Shown in pieces: positions 54,959 to 63,200 of a stretch of DNA of 64,000 nt (positions are counted from its first letter, which is position 1; each line of letters begins with the position of its first letter). The stretch covers positions 1-64,000 of the forward strand of contig JACPQY010000085.1 in assembly GCA_016190245.1 (NCBI GenBank), written 5' to 3'. The notes under the pieces are model-generated. The model did no database searches, was not told where the DNA came from, and was given only the letters and a program-made list of their open reading frames with translations. Both the position numbers and the translations under genes were made by a program. Source of the stretch: Nitrospirota bacterium. Its GTDB lineage: Bacteria > JACPQY01.

Positions 54959-55254
54959 CGGACGGTGAACCCGTGAGCCCGGGAACCCGGGAACCCGAGA
55001 GCCCGGGAACCCCGAAGGCAGCAAGATGCGAGAGCGGGGAACCGGGGAGCTCGGGAGCCCGAGAGCAGGGCAAGAAACCCGGTCCTCCGGGAACCGAGAA
55101 CAGCGTAGGCGGGGAAAGGCGTCATGTGGCCACGACCTCCCGAGCTACCGGCCTCATGCACCGATCCCGCCTTGGCCTTGGCTCACGGAAGCAGCCGCGG
55201 ACCGGCCGGCGCATCCGGGGGGTGGAATGGGTGCTCAGTCTGCGCATGGGCGAC
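54959..55254. repeat. Octamer repeat region between traL and the propeller gene
   Basis: 54968-55015 reads GAACCCGT, GAGCCCGG, GAACCCGG, GAACCCGA, GAGCCCGG, GAACCCCG, a period-8 run. Similar units continue to about 55100. The rest of the gap shows no gene. Confidence 0.75.
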
Positions 55255-58020
55255 CTACGGCTCAAGCTCGGCCCAGACCACCCGCGCGACCGCCGCATCG
55301 TAGTACACGACGTCAAGTTTTCCATCGGCGCGGAAGGCAAAGGCGCTATGGAAACCGGGGTTCTCCGTTGGGGAGAGGAGAGTGAGGAACTCCCATGTCT
55401 CCCGACGATTTGTGGCGTACTTGAGGGCGGCGTTGGTTTCATCGCGGTACGTGACATGGACAAAACCGTCGGCGTCGACCCGCATGAAGGCGCCGTAACC
55501 CACGTCTCCCACGCTGTCCACCGTCTCCACTGTCCAGCCCTCGTCCCCGAGTATGGCGTGGAGCAAGTCACGGGCCGTTGTGTCTTGGTACGCGATGTGA
55601 ACCGCCCCCCCGGGCACAACTCCTATGCTCGGCCAAGCCGCTGTTCCCTCTGCATCTACCACCTCTGTCGTCCACGCGCCCTCAATGCGGTGCGCGTACC
55701 GCAGGTCACCCGAGGGTGCATTCTGGTAGGCCGCGTGGAGCTCGCCCTGACCGACGGCTGCGAGGGCGAAATGGGGGCCGGCCTCCACGTCGTCGCCCAG
55801 ATCCGACAGCAGCCACGCTGTGGATCCAAGCGAGCGCTCGGCAATCTTGAGGCGCTTGCTTAGCGCATCGCGGTAAAGGATGTACACGCTGCCGGCGGCG
55901 CCAATGGCGATGCTCGGAGAAGAATCCACCGGCGTCGCCGTGTCGACGACTTCCGACTGCCACGCGCCCGCGGCATCCTTGCGCGCGTACCGCAGGCGCT
56001 GTGTCTCAGCATCGTAGTAGGCCACATGCAACAATCCCTGGCCATCGAGGGCGAGCGAAAGGCCGCGGCCGGGATCCCCAGTATTGTCGATGAAACCGTT
56101 GCTGCCCGGGTCCCCTACCCAGCCCCCCAGACCGGTGCGGACAACATCCCATAGCCACTCGCGAGACCTGTCGTAGTAGAGCACGTGCAGCTTGCCGTCA
56201 GGCGTGTAGGCGACTCGGGCGTACTCGCCTACGATCCCGAACCCGTCCACGACTGACCTTACCCAGCGCCCGGTCCGGTTGGTCGCATAAACGAGTTGGC
56301 CGCGCACCTCGGCCTTGTAGGCCAGATGCGCAACACCACTAGAATCGACGGCAAGCCCCACGCTGCCGCCATCCCCCGAATCCACAGCCGTGGATGCCCA
56401 CCCTCCCCCGGTGTTCGTGTAGTAGTAGACGGCGTTTCCGGAATGACCTGGGGCGCCGTATCCGCCTCGGGCGGCATGAAGGCTGCCGCCGGGGCCTTTC
56501 GCCAGGGAGCCGCGCTCGGGAAAAGACATTGCGGGGGGTATCACTCCACTTGTAGACCACTCTCCAAGAACCACCATGCGAGTCGTGTGATAGAGACCGC
56601 TTGTAGCGTGATGAAGGAGATGAAGGTTGGCGAGACCGTCGAAAGCGATCCCCAAGGGGTCCCCTGGCGGCTGGGGAGAGAGGCTCAGAGGGGTGACGAC
56701 CCAGAGCCCGACGGGCTTCGACGCGTAGCGCAGCCGGGTGTCATAGTGGCTGTCGTAGACGAGATGAGGCATCCCCAGCGCGTCGAACCCGAGAGTGATG
56801 TCGCATCCGGGATCCCCTGAATCGACGCTCTCGGGAAGCCAAATGCCGAGGCCAAGCCGAGTTGCAAGGCGGGCCTCGTATTTGCCGCCGGAGTAGGCAC
56901 GCACGTAGGCGACGTGGATGGCACCGCCGGGATGCACCGCGGCCTGCGGGCAGTAGCCCGTGTCGTCGAGCGAATCCACTGTGTCCTGCGACCAGACCCC
57001 GCCGGCCAAGGTCGCATAGCGCAGGTCCTTGTTCGTTTTGTCGCGATGAAAGATGTGGCCCTGTGTGCCATCGAAGACCATCGAAATGTCCCACCCATCG
57101 TCGGCGGAGGTAGGAAGGACGTGGAGGCTCCAGTCCCGTCCGTCACCGGTGGCGTAGCGCAGGTCGGCAGCCTCGTCGTCGCGGTAGGCGATGTGGAGAA
57201 TCCCTCCGGAGTCGAACGCGATCGATGGATATGAACCCCGGTCATGGGCAACCGTGCCGGACACACCGTCCGCAACGACGTCGAAGCTGACGAAGGCGGG
57301 GGCGGAGGTGTCGACCCTCCAGGCGTAGGTCAGGTTCTCCCCTGCTGCGCCAGCCGAATCATATGGCGAGAAGTTCGCCGTGTGGGTTCCTTCGGAAAGG
57401 CCGGACAAGACCCAAGGAGGCACGCAGGGGAGAGGTTCGCCACTGTCCAGGGCACACGTTGTGGAGCACGGTTTGTCGCATGAGAACTCGAACTGCGCGT
57501 CGGTGTCGGGGCTGACGGCCGGAGGTGAGACCGAGAGGAGGACTTGAGGGAGAGTCGTATCGATGATCCAAGTGTGGATGGCAGGGGCATCATCCGAAAC
57601 CCCCTCGACCAAGAGGGCCCGAACCTCGAAGACATGTTCCCCATCCGCAAGGGAGTCATACGCCTGTGGAGAGGCGCATGATTCCCATGAGGTTCTGTCG
57701 AGCCGGCACTCGAAACCCGAAACCGAATTCATTCCGTTGAACTCGAAAACTGCTGTTCCGGTGGCACTGGGGTTCGGAGGCACCCGGGTGAGCTCAGTCC
57801 CCACACTCACATCCCCTGCCTCGTCAGCACCCCCTCCTTGTGATCCGGCGCCTTCCGTTTCAGCGGCTTCCTCCGGCGCTGGGTTGCCCCCGTCACCCTT
57901 GTCCTTCTCACAGGGGCTGACTCCGACTACGAGGGGTACAAGAAGAATGCAGAGGAGTCCAGCCAGAGGACTGCTCAAACTGGCTGCGCTCGAGGCTAGA
58001 ACTGGCTGATGATGGGGCAT
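55255..58020 (-). CDS. Large exported beta-propeller protein encoded between pilin and traL
   Basis: A 921-residue protein with AAAGGTGAACGCGCC before the ATG. Signal region SPLAGLLCILLVPLVVGVSP then Cys-Glu-Lys, possibly a lipoprotein with an unusual Pro before Cys. After an acidic Gly/Glu linker come two Ig-like modules with disulphides (AVFEFNGMNSVSGFECRLDR, TDAQFEFSCDKPCSTTCALD), then about ten repeats of a 60-residue unit: SIAFDSGGILHIAYRDDEAA then DLRYATGDG, and variants G-x-V-H-I-A-Y-x-D. This makes one or two propellers. Lying inside the conjugation operon, it may be a pilus-associated adhesin or surface cargo (inference). Confidence 0.7.
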   Translation of the reverse strand: MPHHQPVLASSAASLSSPLAGLLCILLVPLVVGVSPCEKDKGDGGNPAPEEAAETEGAGSQGGGADEAGDVSVGTELTRVPPNPSATGTAVFEFNGMNSVSGFECRLDRTSWESCASPQAYDSLADGEHVFEVRALLVEGVSDDAPAIHTWIIDTTLPQVLLSVSPPAVSPDTDAQFEFSCDKPCSTTCALDSGEPLPCVPPWVLSGLSEGTHTANFSPYDSAGAAGENLTYAWRVDTSAPAFVSFDVVADGVSGTVAHDRGSYPSIAFDSGGILHIAYRDDEAADLRYATGDGRDWSLHVLPTSADDGWDISMVFDGTQGHIFHRDKTNKDLRYATLAGGVWSQDTVDSLDDTGYCPQAAVHPGGAIHVAYVRAYSGGKYEARLATRLGLGIWLPESVDSGDPGCDITLGFDALGMPHLVYDSHYDTRLRYASKPVGLWVVTPLSLSPQPPGDPLGIAFDGLANLHLLHHATSGLYHTTRMVVLGEWSTSGVIPPAMSFPERGSLAKGPGGSLHAARGGYGAPGHSGNAVYYYTNTGGGWASTAVDSGDGGSVGLAVDSSGVAHLAYKAEVRGQLVYATNRTGRWVRSVVDGFGIVGEYARVAYTPDGKLHVLYYDRSREWLWDVVRTGLGGWVGDPGSNGFIDNTGDPGRGLSLALDGQGLLHVAYYDAETQRLRYARKDAAGAWQSEVVDTATPVDSSPSIAIGAAGSVYILYRDALSKRLKIAERSLGSTAWLLSDLGDDVEAGPHFALAAVGQGELHAAYQNAPSGDLRYAHRIEGAWTTEVVDAEGTAAWPSIGVVPGGAVHIAYQDTTARDLLHAILGDEGWTVETVDSVGDVGYGAFMRVDADGFVHVTYRDETNAALKYATNRRETWEFLTLLSPTENPGFHSAFAFRADGKLDVVYYDAAVARVVWAELEP

Positions 58021-58094
58021 GGCGCGTTCACCTTTCATGAAATCCCTTGACCGGGCCGAGGGCACTCGGTGGCCTCATTGCCTGTCGTGGGGCA

Positions 58095-58589
58095 TCAGGG
58101 GCAGGTTTGGGCGGTCACGAACGCCGCCTGAATGACCGCCGGGCCCAGCATCAGGATCAGGCCACCTCCCATACCGCCAGCGACGTATCCCCACTTTCCC
58201 GCGAAGGCCGCCACAGCTCCCCCTGCCAGGAAGGCAAAGGCGAGCGCTTTGCCGGCGAAGCCCTCGACGAGCTTGATGACCGTGCAGGCCACTTCGGTCA
58301 CCTGCGTGTTGACTTCGTCCATCGGCGTTTGCGCCCACGCCCGCGCCGCCACGAAGACGGCGGCGATGATGACCGGCGCCCAGACGGGCCTGATTGTGTT
58401 CGGTGTTCGATCGGCGGCGGCGCGGAAGGCTTGGAGGCGCATCCAGGCCCCCAGGGTGCGGAGGCGTTCCGCGGACCGCCCGACCACCAATGCCGTGACC
58501 AGAAGCGCGCGCGGCCAGGTTCCTGCAAAGGGCAAGATTCCCCTCGCATCCGCCTTTCTCGGCGTCTCGTCAGCTTGGTTTCTTTTCAT
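58095..58589 (-). CDS. traA: TraA/VirB2-like pilin precursor
   Basis: A 164-residue precursor with GAGGAGGAACC before the ATG. A long basic leader ends in a hydrophobic stretch and cleavage-like site (APVIIAAVFVAARAWAQ, residues 71-87). The mature part of about 77 residues has two hydrophobic helices (ALAFAFLAGGAVAAFAGKWG; GGMGGGLILMLGPAVIQAAF) joined by a short Gly/Lys loop, the TrbC/VirB2 and TraA pilin layout. The leader is longer than in most pilins. It is followed by the propeller gene and traL. Confidence 0.65.
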   Translation of the reverse strand: MKRNQADETPRKADARGILPFAGTWPRALLVTALVVGRSAERLRTLGAWMRLQAFRAAADRTPNTIRPVWAPVIIAAVFVAARAWAQTPMDEVNTQVTEVACTVIKLVEGFAGKALAFAFLAGGAVAAFAGKWGYVAGGMGGGLILMLGPAVIQAAFVTAQTCP

Positions 58590-58629
58590 GGTTCCTCCTC
58601 TTCGATTGGCTTTCATCGCAAACATCCCC

Positions 58630-59211
58630 TCACTTCTTCTCTGCTTCATCGGGCGCCTGAAGCTTCCACTCGCCGGGATCGAGCAGCACGAACTCATGGT
58701 GACCCGGGAGGAAAGTGCCGGAGACGATCATCGGGGGCATCCAGACCCGCTGGACGAGGGGGCGCTTCCAGACGTAGTGCTCCACTTCCGTCATTTCCTG
58801 CCGCAGCGTGACCGCTTCCTGGAGTCCTCGTTTATATCCTTTCACGTAGGCTTCTTTGAGGTCCTTCCCTGAGGCCTTGGGGAGGTCGGCGTCTTTGGGT
58901 GGCGCCAGCTCGAGGTGGAGCCCCTCCGATTCGCAGCGGAGCGTCTCGCCGATCTGGTCGCACTTGAGTTCCATCTGGGGGGCCTTTCGGCCGGAGGGCT
59001 CGCCGGCCACCGCGTGAGCGGTGAGCAGTGAACAGTGAACGGTGAACAGGAGGGCGAGGAGCCAGGAGTGGGCCGCCATCAACCCCACCACCAGAGAAAA
59101 AGAACGCGGAAGCCAGGATCGCTTTCGTCCACAAGGCCAAATACCGACATCAGGATCCGCACTTCCCCTCTCTTTCCACGTTTTCCAACTCATTCTGGTG
59201 ACGCTATGCAC
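58630..59211 (-). CDS. Exported protein, first gene of the pilin operon
   Basis: A 193-residue protein from a GTG preceded by CAGGAGGACCAA and only about 18 bases from the ECF-type promoter. The signal (residues about 36-66) contains LALLFTVHCSLLTAHAVAG, coded by the TGYTYAC repeat. The body has a Cys pair (LKCDQIGETLRCESEG), a helix (KDLKEAYVKGYKRGLQEAVT) and a beta end (YVWKRPLVQRVWMPPMIVSG, HHEFVLLDPGEWKL). The layout resembles the TraV-position lipoprotein at 34229. Function unknown; probably an envelope factor of pilus assembly. Confidence 0.65.
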   Translation of the reverse strand: MHSVTRMSWKTWKERGSADPDVGIWPCGRKRSWLPRSFSLVVGLMAAHSWLLALLFTVHCSLLTAHAVAGEPSGRKAPQMELKCDQIGETLRCESEGLHLELAPPKDADLPKASGKDLKEAYVKGYKRGLQEAVTLRQEMTEVEHYVWKRPLVQRVWMPPMIVSGTFLPGHHEFVLLDPGEWKLQAPDEAEKK

Positions 59212-59228
59212 TTGGTCCTCCTGTTAAT

Positions 59229-59260
59229 ATTAGACTCCTGAGACCTCGGTTTTGTTCCAA
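59229..59260 (-). promoter_or_regulatory. ECF-sigma type promoter, copy C, of the pilin operon
   Basis: GGAACAAAAC and GTCTAAT, with the same spacing and spacer motif TCAGGA as copies A and B. Transcription would start a few bases before the GTG at 59211 and run into the pilin, propeller, traL and traE genes. Confidence 0.75.
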
Positions 59261-59385
59261 GAATCGGGGGGCGGGAGTCGGCAGTAGGTAATTCTGGGAT
59301 ATCCGGAAGAACCGGGAGGCCGAGAGGTAGGGATGCCGGGAGGCTGGCGACCCTCCGCCCTGTTGTGGACCTCGCCTGTAACCAT

Positions 59386-60255
59386 TCAAAACGGCACCTC
59401 CAGCCCGGCGCTGCCTCCGAAGGCGCCGAACCAACGGATGCCCAGTTTGAGGATGAGGACGCGCAGGTCGAGTCCCACGTTCCCCCCCACCCCGATCAGG
59501 TGGCGCGCCTGGGCATCCACGTCCGAGAGTTTCTGCTCGGTGGACTGCTGTCCACCGGAGGTTGCGAGCTTCTGTGTGTAGAAGCCATCCCCGACAAATC
59601 GGGGCGAAACGAACACGTAGAACCCGGGGAAGACGAACTTGCGGGGCCCGATCTGCCACCACCACTGGGGCCCGATCCCGAGGGTGAGACCGACCATGTC
59701 CCGAAGCTCCATCCGGCCGCTTGCCCGCACGTTCCCGATCGTGAGGGGCGTGTCCTGAACGAGAGACGTAACGTAGTCGAACTCCGTGAAGAGCCCGACT
59801 TCGGCGCTCCGGCTCCCGGCGAGCGAATAGCGGAGACCCGCTCCGGCGAGGAGACCCGTGGCGCGATCGTCATCGAGGACGGACGGCGAGAGCACTCCGC
59901 CGATCTTCAGGAAGGCGTCCATCCGCTCCGTGAACCCGTATCCGCCCACGCCGGCGATCACCGTGCCTTCGACGTCGTACGGCGTGCGCGCCGCGCCGGT
60001 GCCGAAGCTGCCGGTGACGCTCAGCCGTTCGCCCAGGATTCCGCCTTCGACGCCCAGCATCCCCTCACCACGACGGAGGAGGTTGGACGGCATGGAAGAT
60101 GTGAAGGCGTGCGCGGGCGGCGCGCAGAACGTGAGCAGTGAGCAGTAAGCAGTGAGCAGCAGCGTGGCGAACCCGAGGGCCGGGCGGCGGGGGAGGAGGG
60201 GAGCGGGAGATCCCGGGAGCCGGGGGCACAGTTTGTCGGGGGAGATGATGCTCAT
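59386..60255 (-). CDS. Outer-membrane beta-barrel protein
   Basis: A 289-residue exported protein. The ATG overlaps the RCC1-protein stop (ATGA). Signal FATLLLTAYCSLLTFCAPPA then HA is coded by the TGCTTAC repeat. The body alternates strands and turns (GMLGVEGGILGERLSVTGSF, GVGGYGFTERMDAFLKIGG, SAEVGLFTEFDYVTS, MVGLTLGIGPQWWWQIGPRK, FVFPGFYVFVSPRFV), and it ends in Phe (AGLEVPF), as barrels recognised by BamA do. No family name can be given. It may be the outer-membrane partner of the RCC1 protein. Confidence 0.7.
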   Translation of the reverse strand: MSIISPDKLCPRLPGSPAPLLPRRPALGFATLLLTAYCSLLTFCAPPAHAFTSSMPSNLLRRGEGMLGVEGGILGERLSVTGSFGTGAARTPYDVEGTVIAGVGGYGFTERMDAFLKIGGVLSPSVLDDDRATGLLAGAGLRYSLAGSRSAEVGLFTEFDYVTSLVQDTPLTIGNVRASGRMELRDMVGLTLGIGPQWWWQIGPRKFVFPGFYVFVSPRFVGDGFYTQKLATSGGQQSTEQKLSDVDAQARHLIGVGGNVGLDLRVLILKLGIRWFGAFGGSAGLEVPF

Positions 60256-63200
60256 GGCAGATTGATCACGGCCGTAGCCATGCTCCTCTGAGCCGTCGTC
60301 CCATCCCCCACCTGCCCGTACGTGTTCCCCCCCCAGCACTTGGCGGCACCATCGGACAGGGAGGCGCACGTGAAGTCACCGCCACCCGCTAGCGACACGA
60401 TGCTCGCAAGGCCGAAAACGCCCTTGGGGATGTTCCAATCCGCCGTGGACCCGTCCCCGATCTGGCCGTTCGCGTTGTCCCCCCAGCAGGTCGCGGTCCC
60501 GCTGACATTCAACGCGCACGTGTGGTTCTTGCCGGCGGTCAGCCACAGGTTCCAGCTCCCCGCCACCGCCGCCGGCGTGTTGCGCGTGGTGTTCGTCCCG
60601 TCCCCGAGTTGACCGTCTGTGTTCAACCCCCAGCACTGGGCCGTGCCTCCTGCGCCTACGAAACATGCGTGATCCCCACCCGCCGCGATGCTCCTGACGC
60701 CGGCGGGGTTCCCGGACAGCGTCACGGGTGTGTTCTGGTTCACGTTGTCCCCGTTGCCGAGTTGCCCGCTGGCGTTGTAGCCCCAGCACCGCGGCGTCCC
60801 GTCCGCCAAGACCGCGCACGTGTGGTTGTCCCCTGTGGAAACGGCGACGGCGGTCGTAATCCCGCTCACCGCAACGGGCGTCAAGCTCTGGTTGTTCGTC
60901 CCGTCCCCGAGCTGCCCGCTCGTGTTCAGTCCCCAGCACTTGATCGTGCCATCGTAGATGAGCGCGCAAGTGTGGCTGCCTCCGGCCGCGATCGCCGCGA
61001 CCTTCGAGAGCGACGTGGCGCACGACCCCGCGTCACACACGGCCACGGGACTCGTCCTCTCCGTCGTCGAATTGTCCCCCAACTGCCCGTTCGCGTTCTT
61101 GCCCCAGCATTTCACGGTCCCGCCGGCTACCAGGGCGCAGGCGTGCGATCCCCCGCTCGAGACCGACACCACGTTTCCGATGGACGTGATCTTGACCGGC
61201 GTGGTGCTGTTCGTCGTGCTACCGATGCCGAGCTGACCGTTCGCGTTCAGCCCCCAGCAGCGCGCCTGGCCATCCGTCGCCACCGCGCACGCGTGGCCGT
61301 CACCGGCCGAGATCGGCTCGTGCGCCCGTGTGGCGCCCGCCCCCGAGCCTGAGGCGCGCGCGCGGGTCGGCGCGATCAGACCGACCGGACCTTCGAGCAC
61401 GGTCACGGCGCCCGGGCTGGCGCAAGGGGCCCCACACACTCGCCCCAGAGGGCTGTTCGGGGTGTTGTATCCCCAGCTCTGGAGCGTCCCATCGGCCATG
61501 AGGGCAAAGCTCGTCTGGCTTCCGTTCGAGGCCCACGCCACGGACGTGAGCGTCTGCACCGCCCCGGAGGACTTGCCGCACGCATTGCCGGAACAGTCGT
61601 CCGGCCCTGTGTTGGTCCCATTGCCGAGCTCTCCAGTTGTGTTGCTCCCCCAGCATCGTTCGGTCCCGTCCGACATCACCGCGCAATTGTGGTCGGCTCC
61701 GCCCGCGCTCGAGCCCGTCACCCCGAGCGCACCCGTACCAGCGCCGAACCCCGCGACAATCACCGGCGTGGTGGAGTTCGCCGTTCCCCCGTTCCCCAAC
61801 TGGCCGTTGTTGCTCAGCCCCCAACACCGCGCCCCGCCGTCCGACAGCCTCGCGCACGCGACCCGGCTCCCGGCCGAGATCGAAACGACATTCGAGAGGC
61901 TCCCCACCCCGCCCACACCCAGCACCGTCTGGGCTGTCATCGCGCAGGACTGCCCGTTGCACACCTCGGGGCCCGACCCTGAGCCCTCCCCGAGCTGCCC
62001 GACGTTATTCCAACCCCAGCACTTCGCGCCGCCCCCCGAGGTGATCGCGCACGCGTGACTCCCGGTCGTGGAGATGGCCGTGAAAGTGTTTCCCCCGCTG
62101 ACCGCGGCGGGCGTGTAGGTGTCCGTCGTGTTCCCGATCCCCAACTGGCCGTAGTAGTTGTCGCCCCAGCAATACGCGGCTCCATCGGAACGCAGCGCGC
62201 ACGTGTTTTCGCTGCCCACGCTGATTGCCACGACATTCGCCAGCGAGCCCTGCACCTGCAAGGGCAGCTTCGAGCAGGCCACGCTCGAACAGGTCTCCGG
62301 ACCCGTGTTGTTCCCGATCCCGAGTTCCCCCTGAGCGTTTCTGCCCCAGCACCAGACATACCCGTCGGCCTTGAGGGCGCAGGCGTGGGGCTCTTGGTTG
62401 TTGGGCCCTGCGGAGATTGCCACCACAGCGGAGAGACCGCTCACCGTCACCGGAGTCGTGGAGGCGGTGGTCGTGCCGTTCCCGAGCTGACCGTACGTGT
62501 TGCCCCCCCAGCATTTCACGGTACCGTTCCCCACCAGGGCGCACGAATAGTCATCCGCGGCAGAGCCTCCTGCGCTGAACCCCTGCACGGCCTGCGTGCT
62601 CCACGTGTAGGCGCTCTTCTCCACCACGTTCGTGTCCACGTTCCCTGCCTGGTCCCGAGCGCGGATCACGAAGAAATAGCGAGTCCCCGAGTTCAGCGTC
62701 GTGGCCGAGTAGGACGTGGCCCCTGCGGTCGTCGTATACGTCGTGGTGAAGTTGGAGGCGCACGCTCCGTAGGTCGTGTTCCGGCAGATGAGGTAGACGA
62801 TGCTGCCCTGAGGAGTAAGCGCGTCTGTCGCCGCCGTCCACGTCAGGTCGATCTGGGTGGACGACACCATGCTCGCCGTGCCCGCACCGGCGAATGTCGG
62901 TGCGATGCTGTCGTGGACGTACACCAGCCCGTTGGAGGAACCCGAAACGTTCCCGGCCGCGTCGGTCGCCTTGGCCGTGATCGTGTTCATCGCGTTGGCG
63001 GTCACGGCCGTCGTCGCCCCCACGGAGAACGATCCATTCACAGGCGCGCTCCCGGTCCCGATCAGGTTCCCGTCGTCGAATACCTGGATCGTCGCGTTGG
63101 CCTCCGCCCACCCCTTGATGGTGGGCTTGTCGTTGCTCGCGGGGCTGGAAGGAACCGTTTCCAGGTAAGTCGGGGCGTTGGGCGGCGTCGTGTCCACCAG

